Shown piece after piece: positions 30,099 through 43,377 of a stretch of 64,000 nucleotides of DNA. The notes beneath the pieces were generated by a model. The model ran no database searches, was not told the origin of the DNA, and saw only the letters and a program-made list of their open reading frames with translations. Position numbers and translations under genes: made by a program. Source of the DNA: Linyphia triangularis (Eukaryota > Arthropoda > Arachnida > Araneae > Linyphiidae); contig OZ021723.1 in assembly GCA_963978545.1 (NCBI GenBank), forward strand, positions 49,306,569-49,370,568, written 5' to 3'. Positions within the stretch are counted from its first letter, which is position 1, and the number at the start of each line of letters is the position of its first letter.

Positions 30099-31425
30099 TA
30101 CTAGCCGTGTAGCCCCGCGCTGCTGGGGACCCGTTGAAAGACATGAAATTTTACATTTCAGAAAAAGTAGAACAGAAGGCATTTGGCAACTATTTCATTT
30201 AACGATCAGAAAAATCGCAAAATCAAAAACACGTTAACTAAAAGAAAATTAAAATATTAATAATCATAAAATTTAGTTAAAATGTAAATTTTTAAGGGTT
30301 CCCTTCTGTTAGGCGGTTACCAGCTGGCCTCAAGCCTAAACGTTTACTCATTTAAATGACACGTAAATATATCGCCAATTCTAAATATAGGATGAATTAA
30401 TTATTTTAAGGTTGTTAGTTTGGATTAGTTAGGTCAGCAGTTTGGTGGTTTTTATCTGATACCCGGCTACAATAGTAATAGTATCAAATTAACTGGAAAA
30501 AAAAGCGTTGCGAGAAACATCATTTATATGTACAAAAACACCAAATAAAATCGTGCCAAAGAAATGTCTTATACTACATCGGTACCAAAAAATGTTGTAT
30601 TCTTTAAAAATTTTAGTACACAGAAAAAAAAAACCTTACCTACTTCATAATCACGACAGTATCAAAGAAATAAAATCGAAAATGAAATACTACGCTTCTG
30701 GTGTAAATTGTAAAATAGTCTGGTGGAAAATAGTAAAACATGTATAATACACACAATATATTTAAATCTAGATTAAATAATATGGAGCTTGATACACAGA
30801 AAAAAAAAACGCTATACAAATGAAAACAATCAAAAGAAAGAATTTTGATATTCTGGGTTAAATACTAAAGGAAATGAATAAATATTTGCATGGGAATAAG
30901 AAGAAAAATTTAACAAATGTCGAAATTATATAAAAGTTTTCAGTGAATTTCAATAATCTTAGCCGTTATATTTACAATATCGTACTACGTCTGCGGATTG
31001 TGACGTCACAACATGGCGGATGAGTTTTTATAAGATGGACGTAGTATTACGTTTTAAAATGGCGCATGCGCAAAGCTTCAGTTGACAGTAAAATATATGG
31101 AAAATTAGAATAATATTAGAATCACTAATCAGACAGACGATTGTAATACATAAAAATAATCAGAAAAATAAGCGGGACACATTAAAATAACTTTTGGTTT
31201 TATTCTAATGTAATACAAAAATATCGTTGCCATTCTAAGAATTTTTTTTAATGTCATTAAATTGTAATGAAAGCAACTTTTAATCGAATTTAAAAGTTGT
31301 TCTTTACAATCTCCATGTACTATCTCCAAAGCTTCTATCTACCAAATTTCGTACCTCTATCTGCAAAAATGTGGATTTTTATAAGGTTCAGATGTACAGA
31401 CAACTTAGTTTTATATATATAGATT
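30099..31425 (+). mobile_element. CTAGC-family element with promoter-like motif cluster
   Basis: It starts ACTAGCCGTGTAGCCCCGCG, a variant of the family terminus, and ends near 31411-31425 in ATATATATAGATTTT, as the element ending at about 43157 does. No coding sequence is seen. It includes the cluster at 31001-31071 described separately. Borders are approximate. Confidence 0.45.
31001..31071. promoter_or_regulatory. CRE-, YY1- and NRF1-like site cluster
   Basis: Within 71 bp lie the palindrome TGACGTCA (31001-31008), ACATGGCGGATG (YY1-like, 31011-31022), a TTTTTATAAG segment, and the palindrome GCGCATGCGC (31062-31071, NRF1 consensus). Such sites cluster in animal core promoters. Whether this one is active is unknown; it may be the transposable element's own promoter. 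Confidence 0.4.
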
Positions 31426-32330
31426 TTAAATAAATAGTTTATTCGGATATGCAAAAAAAGTTGGTGAAGGGGGGGGGGGGGATAACAATTACCGATCATT
31501 TCGTAGGCTATAAAATATCGCCAATGGTCGAATTTATAATGCCAAGTGCCCTTTTTATTATTATTTCTTGATTTTAGAGGTTTTGCGACGTGTGGTGAGT
31601 CTGTACTCTTTTATATAGGCTAATAGCTACTAGTATTCTAAGTTTTATAATTCTAGCCCCAATAGAAATACAGCGTGTCCCCATACCTTTTTTTGACGAT
31701 TTTGCTAGTACAGGATATGCAAATCTTATAATAGGAGGAAGTATAAAAGCAGTTTGCAGTGACAGGATTTTTCTCTTTTCCATCAGCCAGCGCTGGGAGC
31801 AGTGCTGAGCTTTCTTTACAAAAGCGACCAAGTTTTTCTTTTCCACCTAATTTTTTATTCATTCAGTTAAGGAAATTTAAAACGTTATTTGTTTTGAAAT
31901 AAATCATTAAGTTGTTATTAAAAAGCCTGCATTTCTCTTCCTAATATTTAAGACACTAAAGTATAAAAGAGTGGCTAAATCGTGAGATATCCGCACTACT
32001 GACCTTCTGTGGCGTCGTAAGAGTGTGTAAGGCACACACTTCTACCTACCCCTCTTATATTTATCCACTGTAATTCTTCGGAAATCCATCTTTCTCAATT
32101 GCACTTATTACAATAGTAGGGCACAGTATCTAGAAAACTGTCTGCATTTTAATCACATCATATAGTCAAAAAAGAGGTACTCAATGTTTATTTTAAAATA
32201 TTTTTTATAAAATTTAAGTAAGTTCAAATGGTGTGATTGAGATTTGTGAAATTTATTAAGAAAAAGTGTGTAGTTTTATTAATTCGAATATATGCTTTAT
32301 GCTACAATTTTAAAATAAAACCATATTATT

Positions 32331-32363
<33 letters not shown>

Positions 32364-32439
32364 ATTAAAACAAAGTTTTATATGCATTGCTAATTTTTAA
32401 GTGAAGAGTAATTGCAACTTATTTTAGCATTTTGAGCTC
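31426..32439. other. AT-rich DNA, nothing recognised
   Basis: A G homopolymer (about 31469-31481) and an A homopolymer of about 31 (32332-32362) are present. A 90-codon minus-strand open frame (31574-31846) has no recognisable domain. Confidence 0.45.
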
Positions 32440-33045
32440 AGGTCAATTTTTATGGCAATAGACCACTATAAAGACACCCATCAATTTCGTACTATTAACC
32501 AACTTTTCCCCAAAAAACTTAATAGAATACATCGTCACCCATTATCCTACATGCCAAGATCGATTTGATGATGGAATGTTCAGATCGAGTTTTCACAATA
32601 TTTAATCACTACGAAAGAAACATGCATTCCAAACAATTTTCTAACTTTTTTGCACCCAAAACTTGATAGAATGGATTTCCAATCACAAGGAATCTATCAG
32701 TCAAGTTTTAGTTCGATTGGATGATGGCAAGTAAGTTAATTAGTCAAGATTTTACCTCGTCACCCATAACAGGGGAAAGTTTCAGTCGTTAAAAATCGCC
32801 AAACTGTACATAGTCGAATATAGCTTGATATCTAGATCTGATGCACAGAAATAGAAACGTGTGTAAAAGAGGTTTTTTAGTGACAATCCCCAAAACTGGA
32901 TTATGCATTGCTATCGACAACTAGTCTATCTGTCAAGTTTCAGATCTATTGGATGACAAGGGGTTAATTAGCCCTCCAAATATTTTCAACCGCAAATAAG
33001 CACACAAAGTCGAAATTTAAAGTATTTAATAACTAGACTATTATA
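32440..33045 (+). repeat. Degenerate ~200-bp tandem repeats
   Basis: Three diverged units recur near 32510-32590, 32640-32745 and 32880-32965. Each carries CCCAAAACTTGATAGAAT-like, CAAGTTTCAG-like, GGATGATGGCAAG-like and GTTAATTAG words. They are related to 28960-29220. No coding potential. Confidence 0.55.
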
Positions 33046-34711
<1,666 letters not shown>

Positions 34712-35387
34712 TTTAATCCGTCTAGAAAGTGTAAGTTGAAAAGTATAGAAAGAATGTTTCCCTCTTTCTTAATTCAGACCTTACATTTTCCACAGATTCA
34801 TTCCATTGCCTTCACCAAATCTATTGAATCCATATAGAGTATATTTTTCAGACCTTAGAAAAAATTACTAACCAACGAAGTTTAAAGAGGGCAGAAATGT
34901 TGATTACAACAAATAGTAAATCAGCTTTTGAAGTAAACACTAGCTTCATTTAGACGTTAATAAATGTACTTTAATTTTTTACGCATTTTCTTTATCTGAT
35001 AAATCTTCTTTATGACTCCTTCCACAATACGTCATTGATATTGTAGAAAATAAATTTTGGCCATAAGAATTTTCCACCTTACTTTCTGCAATTGTTGTCG
35101 TGCTCTCTCCTAACTGTTTTATAAAAGTCTAACCTCAAAAAAATACTTCGAAAAAACCAAAAGACGCATGAAAAACACGACTATTTAAACAACTAACTAC
35201 CCACGAGTAAAGGTACAAACGATTAGAAAAGTGTGAACTGAATACATGTGACTTCAAACCATAAATTGATAAATGGTAGTAAATGCAAATTCCCTTTTAC
35301 GTGTAAGAACCATTTTCATTTAAAGCACTGGTCATTTTTTACGTAAAATTACTTTAACAACCCCTTGATTTCAAATAACATGATGCA

Positions 35388-35393
35388 TTTATT
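35388..35393 (-). terminator. Poly(A) signal for the exon at 35430-35606
   Basis: AATAAA on the minus strand, about 37 nt past the stop codon of the candidate terminal exon. Supporting evidence only. Confidence 0.45.
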
Positions 35394-35429
35394 CCCAAAT
35401 TATATTTATGCATTTTTACTTTCTAACAT

Positions 35430-35606
35430 TTAAACTTTCTTAATTTGATCCAACAACTCTTCGGCAAAACCCAAGCTCTCTACTAACTGTCGTGGTCTTC
35501 TGACAATAATATATGTCCATGCATTGTAATAATAATAACATCGTGAGCAGACTCTTTGATAAGCGTCCTCATTTCGATCAGCGGAGAACTCTATTGGCTC
35601 ACTTAT
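35430..35606 (-). CDS. Probable 3'-terminal coding exon of an unrecognised gene
   Basis: The minus strand holds an open frame of 58 codons ending in TAA, from an ATA codon directly after a splice acceptor (CTTCTATTGCAG at about 35607-35618). A pyrimidine-rich run and a CTAAC branch-point match lie just upstream (about 35619-35623). A poly(A) signal follows the stop. The encoded tail is of mixed composition with charged and aromatic residues (RCYYYYNAWTYIIVRRPRQL, ending LLDQIKKV), unlike the Phe/Lys/Asn-rich noise of this region. I do not recognise the family, and the upstream exons are not found. Phase 0 at the acceptor is assumed. It could still be a chance open frame. Confidence 0.45.
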   Translation of the reverse strand: MSEPIEFSADRNEDAYQRVCSRCYYYYNAWTYIIVRRPRQLVESLGFAEELLDQIKKV

Positions 35607-35639
35607 CTGCAATAGAAGTTAGGAGAAGGTTACCTTTCG

Positions 35640-35780
35640 GCAGGAAATAGCAACAAGATAAACTGTGCCCCAATCGCCCTGGGCGATAAGTGACCTAATG
35701 CTATTGAGCAAGCAAGTTCAGCGGAAACGTAACTGAGTTAAGGGCGATCTCTTGCCCCCGAGACCATCGAGCAAATTGCG
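35640..35780. other. GC-balanced island next to candidate exon
   Basis: A short GC-rich patch (ATCGCCCTGGGCGAT palindromic core near 35672-35686) directly 5' of the candidate terminal exon on the minus strand. It contains no clear exon of its own. It could be intronic regulatory DNA. Confidence 0.3.
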
Positions 35781-36219
35781 ATAGAATTTACGTTAGTCTT
35801 TCATTTTTTTTGGAGTTCTATCCTAAGAAAAGCGTTTAAAAGGGAACTCTTTAACAAAACTTCGAGATTATATAAAATAGCTTTGGACTTACATTTCTAA
35901 AAGTAATAGCTGATCCATAAAGGGTTTTTTATTCGTTTTTCAGTGAATGCATCAGTTCTTAAAAGGTGTATTTGTGTGGCTAACTTAAATTAATGTATAT
36001 TTATAATTTCTGATATTGCACGAAAAGTGTTTCGAAATTAAACTTTCAAAGTGTAAATGAAACAAAACTGTATACTTATATAGTTTTTTTTTCCTCAAAA
36101 ACTTATTGTCGTATGGATATCTAGAAAAAGTAATGCATAAAGATATAAAGATTTATTTTGCAAAGATATACAATCTTGAAATTATCTAACATTTCCATAT
36201 ATATCTTAGTAATAAGAAA

Positions 36220-36750
36220 TTCTTTATCAATCAGTATCAGGTGATTTATGTCTAATCCAAACAAAATCTGTAATAATCTAGAATATTTTTTATGTCGGGA
36301 AACGTACGTTTGCTTGTACTTTGAGTGCTTTGAAGCATTTAAGACTGACGTCTCGTTGTTCGGATCTCAGAGTTGTTCTGGACATCTTTGAATTGATCTG
36401 GATTTTGAAATGTTCTAACATAACCCAATATTTTCTGAATAACAAGAAAATCTTTCATCAATCAATACCAGGTGATTTACGCCTAATCCAAAGAAATTCT
36501 ACAGTGTTCGCCAGTTCAATATTTCGAAAAACGCCTAGGATGATCTCCGATTTTAGAAAATGGAGGTTTATTTAAAAAAAATTAACCATAATGTGCCGAT
36601 GCGTGAATTCACGCATGAGATTAATTCTATAGGGTGAATTGTATTTTCAATACGTGTTCAAGCAAATTTCACGCATTTTGGCGAACTCTGTCATTCTAGA
36701 ATACTTTTTAATTCGGGAAACGTACTTTTTTACGACATTCATTAAAAATA
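36220..36750 (+). repeat. Diverged internal duplication
   Basis: Two phrases recur. ATCAATCA(G/A)TA(T/C)CAGGTGATTTA occurs near 36227 and 36454, and TCTAGAATA(T/C)TTTTTA...CGGGAAACGTAC occurs near 36279 and 36697. This points to an old, rearranged local duplication. No gene is supported. Confidence 0.45.
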
Positions 36751-38906
36751 CACTTGAAACAAAAGAAGCATAATTAGAATTCTCTTTCGTTGTCCGGATC
36801 TTTGAGTCTGCTTTTCAGGCGCAATGTTGCAGGCTTCTTATCCTGTTTGTGGTGTATTACAGACTGATTTTAAAAAGTTAGTGCTATACAATACTTCTCA
36901 ATATTTGGCAAAATATATTAGGTAAGATAAGAAATGACTTATCTACTTCAACCTCCTTCAATGGTTATTCTTCTATGTTTAGAGAAAATCTAAGTTTACT
37001 TACCAACCATTTATCTTTTATCGTAATTTATTCCTATAAAGGCTATAAGTCACCTAGCATGTAATAACATAGATCAAAGGGACCTCTCATGACATTTAAA
37101 CTTCAGTGAATTTGCATGCATTAAATGATTAGGGATAGATCGGAATGATCGTTAATTATGTTCTTCCTTGTATTACAAATTCTACATTTTTTAAAACCCA
37201 GTTTCTTACAATATATTTGTTCTAAGCATCATATGACAATTTTATCAATTAAGAGAAGCAGTAATACATTTAATGTATCTACTGTTTTAATGAAAATTGA
37301 AACTTTTACTTGTAAAGAAAATAAAAACAATGACACATATTTATCCCATCATCGACCTGGTATTCTATTTGTAACTGTTACTATTATTTGGTTTAATACA
37401 AAATTTCGGTTATTTTGAAACCTTAATATTGTGCGTCAAATTTTTAATTACATATTTTAATATTGCGCATTTGATATTTTTTTATTTTAACAGCATATAG
37501 TAATTGGTGATTTTCTTGATAAAAAGTAGCACAAAAAGATTTTTCAAAACAGACAATAGCAGATAATTTTCAAAAAATTTTAAACATCTATAACTGATTT
37601 TATTCCTATTTAAACATTCCAACAACTTATTTATATATTGTAATTATTATTAATAAATAAGTACTTAAGAGTATGTAACCAAAGCATTTCACAAATATGC
37701 ATCGTATCTATTATCGAACATTTTTATTTTTATTCTAATTTAATTTAAAAAAGGTCTTTCTACAAGGTCTGACTCCTAACTTTGAGATGACATAGTTGCA
37801 AATAGAGAGAGACAAAAAGAAAAGACAAAAGGTATTTGTAGAATTTTTAATACGTCGATTTCAAAATTGATTAATGAGTGTAAATTTTTACCGCTGTTAC
37901 CAGCCAAGTTCACTGCCAGACATCTTTTACAGGAAGCAACTCAGCAGTATTTTTACCTCTCATATCTACACATTAAAGTATACCTGAGAGCTGAAATTTT
38001 TTTTTACGGATAGCTGTTAGCCACTTTAGTAAGACCCCTAAGTTTCAAGTCTTCAATTATATTGTTCATATTCGATTTGTATTCAAAACGGCAGTAAATG
38101 TATTTCGAGTTCGACCTACTCACTCACTGATCATCGAATTACTTAGGTAGTAGAGCTAGAACTATGAAATTTTGTATGTTAGCGAGATTTAACATGTATA
38201 CAAATTTTCAAATCGAAAAATCGAGATTTCCCCCTCTGAATCCTCTGAATAGAGCAATGTTCAAAAAATGTATATCTCAATTCTAATATATTTCTATTCG
38301 GGCTAGAATTATAAAACTTAGAATAGTAGAGTGCAATTAGTATACATATATAGAGGAGAAACTCACCACACACCGCGAAACTCTGAAAATCAAGAAATAA
38401 TAAAAGAAAGTGCACTTCTTTACACATTCAACCATTTTCGACCTTTCATCGACTACGAAATGATCGCCAAATGTAGATTTTTTTTTTTTTCTCCTTTTGC
38501 CAACATTTTTTGCAAAACTGAATAATTTTATATCATCATATTGAATGCATAAGTATGTCATGGACTGTGGTCTGGTAAATTTAACTTTCTTAGAAAAATC
38601 TCGCTTAATTTTCCCCTAATTGAATGATGTTGAGAACGTTTATTAAAACTTCCTTAAAACCAAATATTAATTAAAAGAATAAAGAGGAGTTGGCAAATTA
38701 TATAGTTCTCATAGTTGGCAGCCAACAAAATGTTTGCCATCGGTTAATTGTATAATAAGTAAGTACCTAAAAAAACATGTCCCTTTCAATCCCATGTAGC
38801 TTCTTTTCAAGTTTAAAAATAATGAACACTAAACATCTAAAACTAATTATTGCTGTACAAATAAATAATAAATTAAGAATTAGTACCTAATAAAGAGAAG
38901 TGAAAT
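36751..38906. other. AT-rich DNA, nothing recognised
   Basis: No supported coding or repeat features. Confidence 0.5.
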
Positions 38907-39278
38907 CCCAACAAAAACATCTCTGTGAAAAGGTGCCAAGTTTTTCATGCAATGATTAAATGATTATGGCCGTGAAAAGTATTGAGGTCTAAAGTAAGGC
39001 CAATTTAAAGTTGTTGTAAATTAATGGCAATGAAAATTAGTAAAATTTTCATCTCAAAAGTCAAAATTCCCCTACATAGGCCTAAATATATAGCAACAAA
39101 AATGCTTGTGTGACAGGAATTTTGATTTTGAGAAGAAAATTTTACTAATTTACATTGCCCGTAATTTACAACAACTTTAAACTTGGCTCTAATTTAGATC
39201 TCAATACTTTCCACGGCCATAATCATTGCATGAATAACTTTGCGCCTTTTTGCAGAGATGTTTTTGTTGGGATATAGT
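38907..39278. mobile_element. MITE-like inverted-repeat element, copy 2
   Basis: A 372-bp near-palindrome with termini ATCCCAACAAAAACATCTCT and the inverted complement at the right end. The arms (~165 bp) match the outer arms of 27794-28598 but the central part is missing, so it looks like a deletion derivative. The target duplication is not clear. Confidence 0.75.
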
Positions 39279-39436
39279 TTACCGATAGAACCCATTTTCA
39301 TTTGGACGGGATTTGTCAATAAACAAAACCGATGAATTTAAGATATTAAAAACACGTTCGAGTGACTTGTAAAACCACTGCGTTCTGAAAACTGAACGTA
39401 TGGGTTGTACTATCATGTAAAAAGATAACAGGGCCC

Positions 39437-40202
39437 TTTTTACTTTCAATTTTCTATATGTAGACATAAGTAATGAAAGTAAAGCATTCTGTCAAACAAA
39501 ATTTAGGTTTTTTTTTTTTTTTTCATTTTTTCATGTTTTGGAACATCCTGATTTCAAAAAATTCAAAAAAGAGTTCTAGAAAAAATGTCCGTCTGCGTGT
39601 CTGTATGTCTATGGTCAGCATAACTCCCGAACAAATTGACCTAGGATGTTCAAATTTGGTGTGCAGATTAGTGGTGTCCATGAGATCTTCCATTTAGATT
39701 TTCGCCAAAATCACGCATGCGCATAAAGTAGCTGTCATTGATAAAAATCTTGTTTTTCAATGATTGCTAAATAACGGCTCAAACGATTTTGTTTAAAATT
39801 ACTATGGTAATGCTTCTTAAAGTGTTCTAAAGATCCCACCTCTAAAACTCCCATCAAAATGCTTTAATGGCGTAAAAAGTTGAAAAACGAATGCTTTCAA
39901 CACAGAGTTCTCTTTCTTTGAGCATAGCTCATCAACGATAATTTTTTTCTCCTCTCCTATGTTTTAATTATTAAGAAGAATGATATAAGAACTATCGAAA
40001 AATATATCGCTAAAATCACCATTTTATCGGACTTTTTTTTTCCCCCTATAAAGACCCATATAAGAATTATCGCAAAAAATATCGCCAAACTGGTCATTTT
40101 TTCTAAATGAATGATGAAAATATAAAAACAGTAAATGACACAAATCCACATCAGTATTATAGTGTAATTGAAAGTTGTACTATGTTCCACACCCCTAACT
40201 CA
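39437..40202 (+). repeat. Hairpin-ended dispersed repeat, copy X
   Basis: Matches 47736-48475 in inverted orientation over its full ~740 bp. Shared landmarks are GACATACAT/TGTATGTC, GGTCAGCATAACTCC, GCGCAT and TATCGCCAAACTGG. Ends are a degenerate stem-loop on the left (39441-39480) and CCACACCCCTAACT on the right. There is no coding capacity. Class not determined. Confidence 0.75.
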
Positions 40203-41050
40203 TGAGGGAAACTATAAACTCATTCCATTATTTTCAGATTTAAAAAAAATTTATGTCGCAGTATTGTAACTAATTTTACAAACCAATGTATTTAACATTA
40301 TAAACCTGGCTTTCAACATTCCACTTGAATCTTTTTTCTGCCTCAATCTTTCTGTGTCAGTAAAGCTTGCTTGACTTACAGAATTACGCATTTTTCGTAT
40401 TTATCAAAAACCCAGAATGCATAACAAAAATTTAATCACAGCATTTTCATAACTTCAAATCTATCTGAATTTGTACTTCACTGTTAATCTTACACTTTCA
40501 ACAAAAGAAAAACACTTTATTCTATTCAATGCACTTTTTTCTCTCACTGAATGACATTTTCTAGCAATTCTCTTTTTTTCGTGAAGTCAAAACGTAGGAA
40601 TCAATTTTTCGTAAATAACATTTGACAATATAGTTTAACGATTACGTAATAACCTCCCATCTTAAATTGTGGATCAATTCAACATCAGGTTTACTGGCAA
40701 TTATATTTTAACATGATACTACCGTGCTAAGCCAGTAAGTGCAATCTGCAGAATTACCTTTAGATTTTCCTATGTTACCATTAGAAGATACTTTATGATA
40801 AACATTTTCAGACAATTAATTTAAAGTTTATAATTTCACTTTCTCCGGGATATTCACAGCTTAACCAAATTGAGTTAGCTTGTGGAAAAGTACAATCCCC
40901 CTTTGGCCAGGTTTTTTCAGCCTCAATCATCGTAAATTCAAACATCTGTAATTTTCTCTCAACGAACTCGCGTCCTACATGGCAAGCAGGAATAATGTCC
41001 TCAGCACAATGATTGAAATCTTGCTCAACACCAATTGTGCAATTATAAAG
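40203..41050. other. AT-rich DNA, nothing recognised
   Basis: No gene or repeat match in the window. Confidence 0.5.
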
Positions 41051-43157
41051 GAACTAGCTGAATACCCGTGCTGCGCTACGAAATTTTACCATGTGCCTTT
41101 TAGCAATCAAAAGACATTCATGTATTCTACACTTCAGACGTTTGCTTCCATTTCAATTTCTACAATTTGTATTATAAAAATAGAAACTTTCTTTTGTTGA
41201 AATTTGAGAATATATTGGAAATTAGACATTTGAATATCCCTCGTTTAAAACGTTCAACCCCCTTTGGTTCTTTTTAATAATTTTAACTAATAACTAATTT
41301 TTTCTATATTTGTCCTTCTTAACATTTGCAAAAAATATCAGAATTGTGACAACATTGGAAATGGGTCATTCGGATATCCCTCGTTTGAAACGTTTAACCC
41401 CTTTTCCACCCTTTAAAGAGGGTTAATCGTGATAGCTTACTTTTTCTATGTTTGAATTTGTTGTCATTTGCAACAATTTTCAATGTTGTGACCATGTGGG
41501 GAAATGGTGCATTCGAATATCCCTCGTTTGGATGATTAACCCCTTTTCCACTCCTTAAAATGGGTTAATGAGATCGGAATAGCTTACTTTTTCTATGTTT
41601 GTCTTTGTTGTCATTTGCACCAATTTTCAGAGTTGTGACCATATGGGAAAGGGGACATTCGAATATCCTTCGTTTGGAACGTTTAACCCCTTTCCCACAA
41701 CTTAAAGTTGGTTAATCGGGATTGAAATAGCTTAATTTTTCTACGTTTGTTGACATTTGAACCAGTTTTCAGAATTGTGACCAAATGGGAAGTGGGACAT
41801 TCGAATATTACACGTTTGGAAAGTTTAACCCCTTTTTCGACCCTTTAAAGTGGGTTAATCGAGATCGGAATAGCTTAATTTTTCTATGTTTCCCTTTGTC
41901 GACATTTGTATCAATTTTCAGAGTTGTGACCATATGGGAAGTGGGACATTCGATTATCCCTCGTTTGGAACGTTTAACCCATTTTCCACTCGTTAAAGTG
42001 GGTTAATCGAGATCGGAATAGCTTACTTTTTCTATATTTGCCCTTCTTAACATTTGCACCGGATATCAGAATTGTGACAACATTGGAAGTGGATCATTTG
42101 AATATCCCTCGTTTGGAACGTTTAACCCATTTTCCACCCTTTAAAGTGGATTAATCGAGATAGGAATAGCTTACTTTTTTTATGTTTACCATTGTTGACA
42201 TGTGTGCCAATTTTCAGAGTTGTGATCATATGGGAAGTGGGGCATTTGAATATCCTTCATTTGGGACATTTAACCCCTTTTCCACTCCTTAAAGTGGGTT
42301 AATCGAGATAAAAATAGCTTACTTTTTCTATGTTTGTCTTTGTTGTCATTTCCACCAATTTTCAATGTTGTGACCATGTGGGAAGTGGGACATTCGAATA
42401 TCCCTCATTCGGAACGTTTAACCCCTTTTCTACCCTTTAAAGTAGGTTAATCGAGATCGGAATAGCTTACTTTTTGAATGTTTACCATTGTTGATATTTG
42501 TATCAATTTTCAGAGTTGTGATCATATGGGAAGTAGGACATTCGATTATCCCTCGTTTGGAACGTTTAACCCCTTTTTCCCTCCTTTAAGTGGGTTAATC
42601 GAGATCGGAATAGCTTACTTTTCTATATTTGTCTTTGTTGTCATTTGCACCAATTTTCAGAGTTGTGACCAAATGGGAAGTGGGACATTCGAATATCTCT
42701 CGTTTGGAACATTTAACCCCTTTTCAACCCCTTAAAATGGGTTAATCGAGATTGGATTAGCTTACTTTTTCTATGTTTACTATTGTTAATATTTCTACCA
42801 GTTTTCAGAGTTGTGACAAATGGGAAGTGGCATATTCGAATGTCCCTCGTTTGGAACGTTTAACCCCTTTTCGACCCCTTAAAATGGGTTAATCGTGATC
42901 GGAATAACTTACTTTTTCTATGTTTACTATTGTTAATATTTCTACCAGTTTTCAGAGTTGTGACTAAATGGAATTTGGAATTTTTAACCCCTTTTCGACC
43001 CTTTAAAGTGGGTTAATCGAGATCTTAATAGCTTACTTTTTCTATTTTTACCATTGTTGATATTTGTGCCAATTTTCGAAGTTGTGACTATGTGGGAAGT
43101 GGGAGAATTAGTGATGAGTGAGTCTGTGAGGGCTTTGCCTTATATATATAGAGATTC
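41051..43157 (+). mobile_element. CTAGCTG-family element carrying a 147-bp tandem array
   Basis: Starts CTAGCTGAATACCCGTGC and ends ATATATATAGAGATTC after GAGGGCTTTGCCTTA. A unique head (41051-41220) is followed by about 13 tandem units and a short tail. Related termini at 12605 (+), 29964 (-) and 30099 (+) define the family. There is no transposase or reverse transcriptase, so it is non-autonomous and of unknown class. Confidence 0.65.
41225..43110 (+). repeat. ~147-bp tandem array, about 13 units
   Basis: Each unit contains GGGACATTCGAATATCCCTC, then GTTTAACCCCTTTTC, GGGTTAATCGAGATCGGAAT, AGCTTACTTTTTCTATGTTT and CAATTTTCAGAGTTGTGACC. The landmark CATTCGAATATCC recurs near 41362, 41504, 41652, 41793, 41942, 42090, 42238, 42387, 42535, 42681 and 42827. 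The last unit is partly deleted. Units differ by scattered substitutions, so the array is not newly expanded. Confidence 0.95.
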
Positions 43158-43377
43158 AAAGATATAGATTTTCCGAATGGATCAAATTATTTCCTCAGAA
43201 TTCTTCTTTTTAATAATTCGACTGTTTCCATGGGACCTTGGACGTACTTGACCCACTTTCGCCTAACGATCTAAATTGTAGTTTCGACAAAATTAACTTT
43301 TTCATACAGGTCCTCTTAGATGGACTTCTAACTCCAGTGCAGATTTTGTACCAAGACATGCAGACAAATGGCCGCGA

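Noticed and set aside
41225..43110. CRISPR array
   Set aside because: Repeats are ~147 bp, contiguous and diverged, with no short repeats or unique spacers. The DNA is eukaryotic.
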